Shown: positions 33,473-47,091 of the stretch, piece after piece
How the letters are laid out: each line of letters opens with the position of its first letter
How positions within the stretch are numbered: position 1 is the first letter of the stretch
Notes under the pieces: model-generated
The model's database searches: none
What the model was told of the DNA's origin: nothing
The model's input: only the letters and a program-made list of their open reading frames with translations
NCBI GenBank assembly: GCA_023159155.1
Contig: JAJNNX010000021.1
Location: 310,001-374,000, forward strand
Direction of reading: 5' to 3'
DNA: 64,000 bases
Source of the DNA: Ustulina deusta
Lineage: Eukaryota; Ascomycota; Sordariomycetes; Xylariales; Xylariaceae
Translations under genes and position numbers: made by a program

Positions 33473-36400
33473 CTTCAAACGGTATCGCAACTTCCAATGC
33501 TTAATCAAGCTGCATCTCGACACAGCCTACATTATGCAACCTCAGAAATGTCCCTCATCATTTATAAAATCTCTTCCAGTTGTCTCGCCCGCGAGGAATC
33601 CGGCGTTGCTTAAGTGATGATTTGGAAGCATGTGCGCAGTTAGAAATCTGATGACAAATAATCATCCTTATTCAGCGTGAGTAACAACTTGCTAATACCT
33701 GCTATGATCCGAACTTGCGAGCATGTAGTATTCGCGCAATTGTATGGCCAAATGCGGGTGCCCACAGTAAGGATCACGCAACTCGTGCATTATCCGTAAT
33801 AGGCGTTAGAAGAGTAACAACCGGCGATAATGTAGAGAAGTGTGGATTTTTTGCTTTTCGCTGATCGAGTTCCCAGACAACCAATAGAAACTTATCGTGA
33901 TGAAACCCTTGTCCGTTTCTTGAAGCCCTTGGCTGAGGATGAGCTTACTCAATCCAGCCACATTTTCGCTACTAAGTACACTAATCTCATCGGAAGTTCG
34001 GCTCACGATTCACTGAACGCGAGAAGCTATCATTAAGCTGTCGACCTTGTCATAATGAGTACGCTAGCGCTTATGACGATCTCAATCTAAAATCCGTCTA
34101 GGCAGTCGAGATGGGTACTTTCTGAATTTAAAATGAGCTATCCTGCTGTGTCCCGTCGCTTAAACTTAAGCAGTCTGTTGCGTGACGGCTTCTTCGCTCA
34201 AAGAAATTCAATTTCCCATTGTTCTTGCCGACCAATCGCTCCCGGCTGCGCGATTTTTTAATCCGTTGCTGAATGCCAGTAAGAATGAAACGAGTGAGCA
34301 TAACAATATCGAGATGAGCTCCGCAAATGACATAACTTTCATGAGTGAAGCTTTCCTAATGAATTTTTAGTGGGGTTTTATGTACGTCACGATAGTACTT
34401 TGAATTGGAGTTCACAGTCTTCAAACGCTTGTGGTCATATTCCGACATCTTCGCCAATAAAGAGGGATAGAAGTATGAACTGGGATGAAGCGCAAACCGC
34501 GTTGCAATGTTGATATCAAGTGTATTGGACGAGTATCATAATAGCTTGTTCTCATGAATATATGAAGGGGATGTGGATAGAGCAAATTGCCTGTCGGTTC
34601 ACTTTGCTGGTTCCGCTGCATCGCAGCGGCTAAACAGGCGGAAAAGGAAGGAAGAAAGAAACTCACTCTTATTTCCTCTGTTAGTACTGCCAGAAACCCG
34701 ATTTTTTTATACACCTATTCATCTGACGACGTTTTTACACCTCATCAAGACCACAGGATGCAAACTACTCAAACGTAAAGCCAGAGACGGTAATTTTTGG
34801 AGGTTGGTGTGAGGATAAGGGGAGGTGCATTACGACGGAACGATAACCCTTTTTCAACATCATCCTTCCTCTTTTTGATGATTTTGCAGCGGCATTGACT
34901 ACGGTCTCATCAGGAAGTCCAGCACAAGGGCTCATGCATAACGACTCCCTCGTCATCAGTGCTGACCTCAACTATCTTTCATTCTATCTTGTTTCATCTG
35001 ATTTCCACTTCTAATTGGTATTACTGCTAGAGTTTCAACGTTTTATAAGCCCGAGATTAACTATTGATATAAAATCAATATTTAACACCTCTTAAAACCA
35101 GATTGGTGGCTTCTATAACCTCAGTGGGAAATATCTAGACCGGCTGCGAGGTTCTTGACATAGCTCGCACCTTTTTCTATTGGAAAATAAGGCAAAAGTT
35201 GATGCACAAGTCTCCTACTCGACCGGGTAAAATTCTCACGTTAATTCGTGGGTTTGTCGATGAAACGTTCGTCGCGGGTGATTCACCGTGTCTATGAAGC
35301 TGTCTTCGGAGTAGTCTGGCGAACTCGCCCTTCGCCACATAAAAGGGGTAAACACGCCACACTTGTTCCGCTAACATTTCTGAGATATATCGAGTCCCTA
35401 ACATTGCGGGGAGTGTATATGTTCAATCCACGCTTTCAGCTGGTAGAAGCGATATCTGTACCTACCTAGGTATCCAACGAGAATATTGTGATAGCATGCA
35501 GGTCTGCTGGATACGATCACTAAGTCCTGCCTGTTATGCGAGGTAGTACCTACTAAACTAAGGTAGCTAAGTCCCTATTTTGCGGCACCATAGCGCCCTC
35601 CTGACTTGTCAGCAGTGGTGGGGCCAACTAAACCCCGAGTGCATTTCGTCGCTCGGGTCCGGGTCTTTGGCTCTCTCTGTTTATCAGTACTTACTTAAGC
35701 ACTTAGTAAGATAGCTGTGTGATGGACATCTCGATCCTTCTTAGATAACCCCAATCAAAGAATCTAGCAACCCAATTCCGCTCACGGCTCCGTGCACCAT
35801 GGCCATTTTGTGAGGCGATTGAATCCTCACCGGTCTCCAGAGCTTCTAGGCATGGTTCGCCAACACGTACGCTACCCAAGGAGCGGAGGGGCGAAACCGC
35901 AGAGTGAAAGCGGCGACATGCAGATCTCCCCTCGTCATGACAGCGGCATTCGGAATCGGAGTTGCCAGAGCAGTGTCTCAGAAATGACGGCGGCGGCGGA
36001 CCCTACACCCTGGCAGAGCATCTTCTCTGGCTACTTCGTGTAGGAGGCGCTTCATGCATCGATCTATCGAGGATGGAAAGGAATGACTCGCCGAGGACTC
36101 AATGGCGCTGACACGCGCAGTATGTATTCAGATCGGGCCCGACACGCAACCAACCAGTGCAATACACGACGTCACTTGTTCACCTGTCCCCTCGTTTCCA
36201 ACATGCAACTGGACGAATCAACAGTCTCTGATCTATGCCGAGATGTACGAGGGATGCTAGCCCATGCCCGCCTCCTCCGGCAAATTTGGGGTGCACACCA
36301 TCTCGTGAAGCACCGGTCTGTGAGCGTTAGGTTAACGCTAACGATCTCTGCGCCGCACAAGAACTGATCCCGACGCCGCCACGCTGGCTCTCATGCACTG

Positions 36401-37494
36401 CTCATTGGCAAGACGCTGCAATATCAAATTGTTGTCCGCTTCGGTCCGCACGAATGATCTCAAAGCCTCACTGCGAATTGGGGTACACAATGCGACGTGA
36501 CCCTGACAAGCTACCTACCATTGCCACAACCGCCTCTAGATCCAAGGCAGCATGTTATGTTGGTCAATCCGCATATCGCCTGAGAGATGCTCTTGATCTG
36601 GTTTGATTCTGGCCGAGGAAAAAGTTCGCTGTGTGTTGCCCGTTTACGTAACCAACTGCGAATAAATTCAGCTGTTGCGGGGAAATGAGAGATGAACCAT
36701 GTTGAATGGCTTTCGTCCGATCATCTCAGTCTCCACCCCCGCATTCCACTAGCGACAAATCCTGGGGGTGGATACTCAGCAGGACAGTTTGCTGCATGAG
36801 GGCGGCCAATCTAGTCCTCTTGGGGGTCGTGGTTTTCCCAAATCAAGCAGAGCAACAGGGATGAGACATGTTTAAGGCTGGGCAACATCCCGAGCCTCAC
36901 CGAGACGCCCCTTCATTGACTACGGAACTCGAGAGATGCGCCCAGTCAGCTTGCATTGCCAACTAAACGTGCGGACTTTCATTAGTCATCTCCGCTCGTG
37001 GTCCAGACGACACGAGTTCCCTTCACATCACGCTTATCTAGGGGGTAGTCCTCCGCCAATTAGACCTAAGCTGCCCATGCCGATATGGGTCTCTTGTAAC
37101 GAAGCCATACCTCGTCTAGGCATCCCGGGCTAATCGTGCAGATCATCGGCTATGTAAAAGGAGGAGATGCCGGAGGTCACATCTCAGACGTCATGTGATG
37201 TTCATTGCAGACAGGCATTGCCTGGGGTTTAAAGGATTTATGTTGATGTCAATTGGTCTTGCTCACAGCCATGGATGTGAATGAAATCTTCATTGGTGGC
37301 TTCGTACGGGAAACGCATGCGGAGATGGTTGAAGAGCTGCAGCTCGGTCGCCTTCCCCTCTCGTCTAGATATTCGTTCTTACGGGGAACCCGGATGCCGA
37401 TGGAACATATATAGACCCGTATTCCCTCCGGTATTCTCTACGATATTTCTCATGATAACCGGTCAGATCAAAGCTGAAAGAATTAGATTACAAC
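33473..37494. other. Intergenic 4.0 kb, no gene recognised
   Basis: The longest GC-normal stretch without a gene apart from the transposon blocks. Open frames such as 35792-36043 and 36083-36367 show no recognisable domains. It holds the promoters of the monooxygenase and the alcohol oxidase. A GTACCTACCTAGGTA motif lies at about 35459-35473. I see no transposon relic. Confidence 0.5.
37408..37413 (+). promoter_or_regulatory. Possible TATA box of the alcohol oxidase gene
   Basis: TATATA about 82-87 bases upstream of the ATG at 37495. Assignment by eye. Confidence 0.35.
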
Positions 37495-40091
37495 ATGAGT
37501 CCATTACCAGAAGAGTTCGATATCATTGTCTGTGGTGGCGGAAGTAGTGGATGTGTTGTTGCGGGCCGGTACGTCATCTCAATCATCAGCGCCCACGCTT
37601 GTTTGCTAACCAGTACAGGCTAGCTAATTTGGATCACAACCTCAAGGTCCTCCTTATTGAGGCCGGAGAGAGCAATCTCAATAATCCGTGGGTCTTCCGG
37701 CCGGGTGTTTATCCCCGCAATATGAAGATTGACTCAAAGACGGCGTCGTTTTATGAATCTCGCCCATCTAAATGGCTTGCCGGGAGAAAGGCTGTTGTGC
37801 CGTGTGCCCACATTCTCGGGGGAGGCTCTTCGATTAACTTCTTAGTAAGGATTATATGCCTATTTTAACAATTCGGAGAGCTAACATTATCTAGATGTAC
37901 ACTCGTGCCTCAGCTTCGGACTACGACGATTTTCAAGCCAAAGGTTGGACGACTAAGGAGCTTCTGCCTCTTATGAGGAAGCACGAGACATACCAAAGAA
38001 CCTGCCATAACAAGTAGATACGAGTCCCCATTGCCGCCCAGGACCACAAACTGACCTCAGCAGGGATCTTCACGGGTTTGAGGGGCCTATCAAAGTATCC
38101 TTCGGAAATTAGTACGATATATCTATCGGCCTTCCGAAAATAGGTGAACTAACTAGTTTAGCACATATCCCATCAAGGACGACTTTTTACGTGCCGCCGA
38201 ATCTCAGGGTATCCCATTTGTCGATGATCTGGAGGATTTGAGTACCGGCCATGGGGCTCAGCATTGGTTGAAGTGGATTAACCGCGATGTATGAAATCTC
38301 GACAGGCCGTCAACACGCAAGGTTCCTAACTCCTTCGCAGACTGGTCGTCGTAGCGATAGCGCTCATGCCTACGTTCATTCCACTCGAGCTATTTATGAT
38401 AACCTTTACCTCGCTTGTAATACGAAGGTTGACAAGGTCATTATTGAGAACGGCCGTGCTGTGGCCGTCCAGACTGTGTAAGGCCCTTGGATCCCATGAT
38501 TCATGATTAATAAGGCCTAACTTCGCTGCAAGTCCTACCAAGCCTCTTCACTCAGGCCAGTTAAAGCCTAGGATCTTCAAGGCTCGCAAGCAGATTGTTG
38601 TCTCCGGAGGTACTTTATCATCGCCTCTGATTCTCCAACGATCTGGTATCGGTAAGATGAACCGTGCTTAGCATGGGAATCCGCACTGAAACATTATAGG
38701 TGACCCTGAAAAGCTGAGAGAAGCCGGCGTTGAGCCTATTGTCGACCTCCCCGGCGTTGGTCTTAACTTCCAGGATCATTACCTCACCTTCGCGGTGTAT
38801 CGCGCCAAGCCTGAAACTGAGAGCTTTGATGACTTTGTTAGAGGCATGCCGGAGGTGCAGAAGAGTAAGAATATTGCGGCTGAGTTGCTCTCGAATACTA
38901 ACTATGACAACAGGGGTGTATGATCAGTGGGAATTGAAGGGCACAGGGCCACTGTCTACCAACGGGATCGATGCCGGAGTCAAGGTACGGCCGACCGAGT
39001 CAGAACTCAAAGAATTCGAGTCTTGGCCAACTCCTCATTTCACCGAGGGCTGGAAGTCGTATTTTAAGGAAAAGCCCGATAAGCCGGTCATGCATTACTC
39101 CATCATTGCTGGCTGGTTCGGCGACCATATGCTGATGTAAGTTGCTTCCGGCCCGCTGCTCTCTGAAGAAGGCTATAATCTAACGCGCATCATCGAATCC
39201 AAACAGGCCACCCGGAAATTTCTTCACAATGTTCCACTTCCTAGAGTACCCATTCTCGCGCGGTTTCACGCATATCAAGTCGGCGGATCCGTATGAGTCG
39301 CCTGACTTCGATACCGGTTTCATGAATGACGAGAGGGACATGGCCCCGTTGATCTGGGGTTACATCAAGTCGCGAGAGACGGCTCGTCGCATGGATGCTT
39401 ACGCCGGCGAAGTGCAGGCGATGCACCCGTTCTTCAACTACGACTCTCCTGCCCGTGCCCACGACATGGATCTGGAGACGACTAAGCGTTACGCGCTTCC
39501 CGGAAACCTGAGCGCCGGACTTCAGCACGGCAGCTGGAGCGTCTTCAACCCCGCGCCGGACAAGAGGGCCGAGGCCAACATCTTGAACAGCAATAGAGCA
39601 GATGTCAGGGCGGAGTTGAAATATAGCACTGAGGATATCAAGGCGGTCGAAGAATGGGTCAAGCGACACGTCGAGAGTACTTGGCATTGTCTCGGCGTAA
39701 GTATATTACCTAAGGTTGTGGGATTCGGTGGGCTAATCCGTTGTGTCTACAGACCTGCTCAATGGCACCCAAGGAGGGTAACAGCATCGTCAAGCACGGC
39801 GTCCTCGACGAGCGCTTGAACGTGCACGGTGTTCAGGGCCTCAAGGTTGCCGATCTCAGTATCTGCCCAGACAACGTCGGCTGCAACACGTGCGTCAATT
39901 TCCAATCCTCGACTCTCCGTACTCGCCTTGTATTAACTTTCCGTGTCTCTAGGTATTCGACTGCCCTTCTCATCGGTGAGAAGTGCGCGGTGCTCGTTGC
40001 CGAGGACCTCGGGTATTCCGGCGAGGCGCTCGATATGAAGGTCCCGAATTATCACGCCCCCGGCGAGACGATACTTCCCTTCCGCCTTTAA
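37495..40091 (+). CDS. AOX1: Alcohol (methanol) oxidase, GMC flavoprotein
   Basis: Oxidises methanol or other short primary alcohols to aldehyde and hydrogen peroxide. Close in sequence to yeast AOX1/MOX. Twelve exons join in frame: 37495-37568, 37619-37844, 37895-38013, 38064-38111, 38162-38288, 38341-38477, 38533-38651, 38700-38864, 38914-39136, 39207-39696, 39753-39889 and 39953-40091. The product is 667 aa, against about 663 in yeasts. FAD-binding GGGSSG lies at residues 14-19. ILGGGSSINF and LPGVGLNFQDH are GMC signatures. The catalytic-region His-Asn pair is in TWHCLGTCS and CPDNVGCNTYSTA. One donor (GTAGAT at 38014) is weak but needed. The enzyme is peroxisomal in yeasts; here the C-terminus is FRL, not a canonical SKL-type signal. 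In filamentous fungi such oxidases often use methanol from pectin or lignin demethylation. No lesions. Confidence 0.95.
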
Positions 40092-41016
40092 CAGTGGTAT
40101 TTGTACATCTACGATTAAGGAATATGTGCGGAACGTATTCGCTTGGAGGGTGATGAGTGGTGCCGGCGGTGTACTTGTGCTCGCGATGTCAGATTGCTTC
40201 CGACTGTATTTATTATGCTTAATGGCGCATGTTTAATAACGGCTTCCATGAACTTATAGTTCATCCGTTAGCCGATGTTACCTCGTATATATTTGGCCAG
40301 GCGTTAGTGCCGTGGGCCTGGGTCCGAGTTTATGTGCTTTTGAAGATATCGTCAACCAGGGCTTACATTGAAGTCTTGTAAAATATTATGCATACCTCTT
40401 GTTCGAAACACCCATCACATACTCGAGCCCTGGTACAGTACATTGTCCGAGATGCTACGCAGTTATTAGGTTAGAATTGTGTGGAAATAGCATCAAGTTA
40501 GATTTGGAACTCGGTTGTCAGTCCGAATACCTACAAACTACCTGGATTGACATGTTGAGTATCAGTCATATGTTACTGCATTTGGTTGCAATTGCAAGCT
40601 TATATACCACCTAGCTTACCGAAGTACAATGTACCTACTTAAGTACCTACGACAAATACATCATGTTTGAATTCACCACAGTAATATTCGACTTATGTGT
40701 ACTGTATACGTTGAGCAACATACGAGTCAATTGGTCCGACTTAGGACAGTGCGAAAAGTGGTCGCGTAGTTTATGAGTCAGGGTGTCAGCCCAGGCCCGC
40801 CAGCCGTAGAGCGGAGCAAAAAGCTGCCCCTCCTCTATCGAGCCCTCTATCGAACCCCTCCACGACCTCGCGCGCGCCTCTTCCCCCCCCACCAAGAACC
40901 TCTTCTTTTCCACTTCTTTTAGTTCTTAGAAAGGGTCCACTTTTTCCCCGGTTAGAAAATATTTCGTCCCTCTTACAGCTTTATTGCTACTACCTTTGGG
41001 TTTCTGCCCTCACAAG
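40092..41016. other. Intergenic left of transposon block 2
   Basis: About 900 bases downstream of the alcohol oxidase. It includes a pyrimidine-rich stretch (about 40820-40920) and a GTACCTACTTAAGTACCTAC palindrome near 40630. No gene seen. Confidence 0.5.
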
Positions 41017-41021
41017 CAACC
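41017..41021 (+). repeat. Target-site duplication, left copy (CAACC)
   Basis: Perfect 5-bp match to 47087-47091, abutting the TGTGAC start of the left LTR. Confidence 0.93.
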
Positions 41022-41256
41022 TGTGACGGTTAGTACAGTCTTGGCAAGACCCGCAAGGACTCCAGACCCACATAGCGATAAAATAGGAAGTCTGCGCACG
41101 GACCAACCTAACTCTGTAGCCATACACACAAAGTCCATATCTACCCACCCTATAAACTCTAACTTCTTTTCTTTTTTTCTTTTTTTTTTAGCTTAGAATT
41201 TTTGTTTATAATATTAATAAACTAGCTATAAAAGCTTTACTTAACTAATTATAATA
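41022..41256 (+). repeat. LTR of gypsy element 2, left copy
   Basis: 235 bp. The outer part (41022-41170) is GC-normal; the inner part is TA-mutated. It pairs with 46852-47086 without length change. Confidence 0.93.
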
Positions 41257-44200
41257 CTACTTTAAACTTATTAATTATTTATTAATAAATATTTAATAAA
41301 TATATATTTTTTATTTTTGCTATAATTAGCAAAACATAAATAAAATTTTTTTTTTAATTATATATTTTATAATACAAACCTAACTTTAATATAACCTTAA
41401 TAAAACTTTTAATTTTTATACTATTTAAAAACTAATAATTTATAAAAAACCTAACTTTAAATATTTTTATTTTATTTTTAGTTTTTAAATAATTAAAATA
41501 ATTCTAGCTCTTAAGTATAGCTAGCTTTTTATTATTAAACAATTTTAAAATCTTTTTTTTAATAAAAAAAAAAAAAATTAAATACTAAATTTTTTTATAA
41601 ACGCTTTAAGCAAACTAATACTTAAAAAAAAATCTAAAAAAAATAAAAAGTTAAAACCTAAAAAAATAAAATTTAAACTAGAACTAGAACTACTTAAAAT
41701 AAATAATATATTTAAAAATATAGCACTAAATATTATAACTATATAAGTTTATAATTTTACGTTAGTTTTAGCAGAACTTTTTTAATAAATAAAAAAAATA
41801 AAGCGCTAATTTTTTAATATATTTATTTTAGTATTTTTAAAAAACAACTATAACTTAATAATAAAAAATATATTTAAAAGCATTAATTTTAAACTTTTTA
41901 GTTTTATTATTTTATTTAGTTTTTTTTTTTTTTAATTTATTTTTTAATGCTTTAAACCCTACTTATATTAAAAAAACTAAAATATAAAAAATTAATCTTA
42001 GTAAGTTTATAAAAAATAAAGTTTTATTTAATAATTAGGTTTATAAACTAGCAAAAAAACTAAATAAAAATATTATTATGTTTTAAATTAAAAATAGCTA
42101 ATTTTAATATATTATAAACTAATTAAAAAAATATACTAAAAAATTAATAAAAATATATTTTTATTTAACTAAAAAACTATTTAATAATATTACTAAAATA
42201 ATTTAAGCTTTATTAATAATTTATTATAATTTTAATTAAATAGTTATAACTTATAAAATATTTTAAATTTATATATATAAAACTAATAAAAATATTAATA
42301 AATTTATTTTTATATTTAATAGTTTAGCTTAAAAATATTAATTAGTTAAATTATAATAAAAATATAAATTATAAAACTATTTTTATATAAACTTAAAAAA
42401 AAATTTATATAAAACTTTTATAAATTTAAATATTTTTTATAAATTATTTATTAATAAAATTATTAAATTAGTATATAATACTAAATAAACTTATAAAAAC
42501 TATTAATAAACTAAGCTTACTAGCTTAACTAAACAAAAATCTAATTTAAATAATTAAACTTTTAGCAAACTAATTTATTAATTTTTAACTAATTTTAAAA
42601 ATTTTAAAATATTTATTTTAAAATAATTAAAATAAGCGCTAATTATAAAAAAAAAAAAAGCTTATTAAAATAATAAGATTTGTTTTATTTATAATAAAAA
42701 AAAACATATATTAATTAACTACTTTAAGTAAAAGCTTAAAATTTTAAATATTTAACTAATAAAAAAAAGCTTTAATAAAAACAGCTCTAATAGTTTATTT
42801 AATTTAAAAAATAAATAAAACTAATAAAAGTTTTTTTATTAGTTTTTTTATTTATTTTAGCTAAAATATATAACTAAAATAAATTAATTATTTTTAAAAT
42901 ATTTATTTAATTATAAATTAATAATATTAAAATAAAAACTTTAGTTTTATATAATATTAAAACTTATATTTTTTTAATAATTAGCTATAAATTTATATAA
43001 TAAGTTAAGCAATAATTAAAAATAAAAATAGTTTAGCTAGCTAAACTTTAAAAGTTTTATAACTACTAAAATAAAATAGTTAGCAAAATCTATAAATATT
43101 TAATATATATTATAAAAATTAATAATTAATAATTTAAAAACTAAATATTTTAAATTATTAATTTTAGCTATAATATTATTATTAATATTAAATAATTAAT
43201 AAAATAAAATATTTTAATAAAAACCTAAAAATAATAATTAATTTAACTAAATAATTTATTTTTATTAGCTTAATTTTTATTAATAATTATAATTAAGCTT
43301 TTTAATTATAAATAATAAAATATAAACTTAAAAATATAAAAAAATATAAATTAATATAATTAAGTATTAAAAAAATATTATTAAATATTAAAATAATTAT
43401 TTTAAAAATAACCAAAACTAAAAAAACAAAAAAAAGATTTAGGACCTTTAAACCTAAAACAAAAAAGGTCTATATAATAACTTTTAAAAAAAAAAAAAAC
43501 TAAGCTACTATTAAAAAAATTATATAAAACTTTTAGAATTATTTTTATAAAAATAAATAAAAATAACTAACTAAAAATTTTTTAAAAAAACTTATTATAA
43601 TTAAGTTTATAATAATTAAAAATAATTATATTAAACTATTTAAAAAACTTTTAAAAATAATTAATATTTTATAAAAAAAATAAACTTAAATTAACTAAAT
43701 AATACTATAAAAAACTTTTAATAATAAACTAATTTTATTTTTATAAAAAAAAACCTTTAATATATAAAATTAATATAAAGCTTTTTATTTCTTTAGTTAT
43801 TATATCTAAAAAAGTTCTTTTTAAAAAAAAAATCTAAAACTTTACTACTATTATAACTAAAGTTCAATATAGTACTAGAACTTAATAATAAAAAATATAC
43901 TTTTAGTTTTTATTAATATTATATATTTATATAGTTTATTTTATTTAAAAAAAATTTATAAATAAACTAGTAATTATAAACTTTATTAAATAAAATATAA
44001 ATTTAAACGTTATTTTTATTTTATTTATATTTAAACTTAAATTAATTAAATATAAATTTATAATTAATTATTAATAAAAAAATATATATTTAAAAAATTA
44101 AATTATATTAGCTTTAAATATTAGTAATACTATATTTAATTATTATAATACTATTTAATTTATTAAATTAAATATTATTAAAACTTTTTACTAATTATTA

Positions 44201-46851
44201 TTAACTATAAAATTATATATATATATATTTTTTTTTAAACTTATAAAAAAATATTTTAATAAAAAGTTTTATTTTTTAGTTTAAAAATAAAACCTGCTTA
44301 GTAATAAACTTTTATTAACATATAAATTTAAAAATTTCTAAATAAGTTTATAAATATATATATAAATAATATTTTAATTTATTTTAAAACTAAAAAATAG
44401 CATTAGATTTATTATAAAAAAATAATCTATTGTTTATATTTAGCTAAATATTAAAAAAATATTAAAAAGTTTTATTTTAATATATTTATTATTAATTATT
44501 TAAAAATAATTATAAAAGTTAAAATAAAAATCAAAATTAATTTTGCTAAAATTTAAGCAATTTTAGATTAAAATTTTAATAATTTTAAAAATACTAAGTT
44601 AATCCGGTTATTTTTTAAGCTTTATATTTATATTTGTATATTTATTTACTACGCTAATAAAATTGCTACTTTTTTAAATTAACTATTAAAAAAAATAAGC
44701 TATTTATAATAGAACTAAAACAAAAATAAGCTTTTAAATATATAAAACTACTAGCTTATAAAATATTTATTTTAGTTTTTTTTAGGCTTAGTTAACTAAT
44801 ATAAATAAAAACAAATATTTTATATAATATAATAAAAAAAATTATTTAGTAATAATAAAAAAATATAACTTAAAAACTTATAAAATATTTTTTTAAAATA
44901 ATAATATTAATTAAGCAAGCTTATTTAATTTAAAACTATAAACTTTTAGTAATAGTATAAATTTTAAAATATTACTACTTAAAACTTTTTAAAACTAAAT
45001 TTTTTATAATAATTAATTATTAAGCTTTATTATATTTTTTAAATAAATAGATTTTATTAATATAATAAATATACTAGGCCAACTTTTTATTAAACTTTAA
45101 TATTATTTTTTAATACTAACTAAAACAAAAAAATATAATAGCTAATGTTTTATTAAAAAAAATAGCTAAACTTTTTATAATTAAAGCTAAAAAAACTAAA
45201 AAATAAATAATAATATTAGTTCTATCTAATAAAATATTAGGTTTTATATTAATTATAAATTTTTTATTTAATATTTTTTAAAAAACTAACCTAATAAATC
45301 TAATTAAATAAAAAAACTAGTTATAAAAACTAAAAAATAAAAATAAAAAGCTATATATATTTAAGGTTATTTTAAATAAGATTATTTTTTTTTTATATAG
45401 TTTTAATTTAAAAAGTTTATATATTTTTAATTATTATATATTAAAGTTAGTACAAAATAATTAAAATATTAAAATAAAAATATTATTAGTTTTACTTAAA
45501 ATATAATTATAAATAATATATATAAAATTATTATCACTATAAAAAAAAAAATATTATAAAATAAAACTTCTGGTTTTTTTTATTTATTGTTTATACTAGC
45601 TATAATATAGCAATATATAGTAATAAATAACAAAAATATATTACTTAACTAATAAAATTATAACTATATATAAATATTTATAAATAAGTTTAATTATTTA
45701 ATTATAACTTTACTTAGTAAAAAAATAAATATAGCAAAATTGCTAGCTATATAATACTATAAAAATTTATATAAATTTTTTAGTATATTAAATATATAAA
45801 TATTAAATAATATAAAACTATTTATTTTTAAGTTTATAGCAATAATTAATAGTTTTATAAGTACTAAGCACTGCTTTAGTAGCGTTTACTACCTTTAAAT
45901 CTAAAAAACAATAAAATTAACTAATTAAGAACTAAACTAATAACTTTATTTTTATATTAATAAATATTAAAATAATTAAAATATTTATCTTTTTGTTTTA
46001 GATTTTATATATAATTTTTTATAATATTTATTAATTAATATATTATTACTAAAAATAGCAATAAAAATTAAAACATAAAACCTTTTAATAATAAATATTA
46101 ATAAAACTATTATAAATTTTAATATTAAGCAATAAGCATTTAAACTAGTTTATTAAACCTAAAATATTTAAAAAATAATATATAATATAGTAACCCTTGC
46201 ATAAAAATAATATAAGCTATAAACTAATAAAAAAAAATACTTAATAGATTTTAAAATAAAAAATAAAGTTTTTTTAAAAAAAAAAAGTTTTATAATATAA
46301 ATATTAACTACTAGATTAAATTCTTAATTAGTTAAACTTTTCAAAACCTTAAAAAAACAAAAATTTAGCTACGTTTTTAATTTGCTTAAATTTTATAAAA
46401 TAAAAAACTTATTTTATACTAACTAATTATAAAAAACAAATAATAATTTTTTATTTTAATAAATCTAATTATTATTTTTAGCTAAAAATATTAATAATAA
46501 AACAAAATTCGAAATCAAATAAATTAAATAATTAAAAGTATATAAAAAAAATAAAAAATTACAATATTAAGTTGTTTAAAAAAGCTGCAATCCTAATAAT
46601 ATTTAATATATAGCTTAGAATTTTAAAAATATACTAATTAAACTTGACTAATTTTATAAAACTTATAAAAAAGCTTTTAAACTTTTTATAAAATTACAAA
46701 AATAAATATATATAGTAGTAGCTAATAAGTTTGCAAACAATTATAAAAACAATAATAAAGCAATATAATATAAAAAAATTATATAAACTTAATATTATTA
46801 GTAATTTTAAATTAAAATTATATTTAAACTTTTAGTTTTAAAAAAAAGTAA

Positions 46852-47086
46852 TATAACAGTTAGTATAGTTTTAACAAAATTTGCAAAAACTTTAAACTTA
46901 TATAGCAATAAAATAAAAAGTCTGCACATAGACCAACCTAATTCTGCAGCCATATATATAGAGTCCATATCTACCCACCTTATAAACTCTGACTTTTTTT
47001 TTTTTTTTCTTTCTTTTTTAGCTTAGAGTCTTTGTCTATAGTATTAATAAACTAGCTGTGGAAGCTTTACTCGACTGATCGTGACA
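46852..47086 (+). repeat. LTR of gypsy element 2, right copy
   Basis: 235 bp. The inner (left) part is mutated, for example TATAACAG for TGTGACGG, and the outer right end is well preserved, ending CGACTGATCGTGACA. Confidence 0.93.
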
Positions 47087-47091
47087 CAACC
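47087..47091 (+). repeat. Target-site duplication, right copy (CAACC)
   Basis: Follows the GTGACA end of the right LTR and matches 41017-41021. Confidence 0.93.

Larger units (their letters stand above)
41022..47086 (+). mobile_element. Ty3/gypsy LTR retrotransposon 2, RIP-mutated
   Basis: 6065-bp element with two 235-bp LTRs, termini TGTGAC...GTGACA and a perfect 5-bp duplication CAACC. The interior is AT-rich with no long frames. On the plus strand about 44540-44720 preserves the end of a gypsy-type reverse transcriptase (a K.QAILDW-like run, a RSFLGL..YYRRFI-like run and TPLNQLLKK), consistent with plus orientation. A purine-rich AAAAAAAAGTAA directly before the right LTR suits a polypurine tract. 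Coding is destroyed. It differs from element 1 in LTR sequence and length, so the two are separate families. Confidence 0.93.

Noticed and set aside
39241..39687. 148-residue minus-strand frame in the alcohol oxidase
   Set aside because: Antisense shadow of exon 10.
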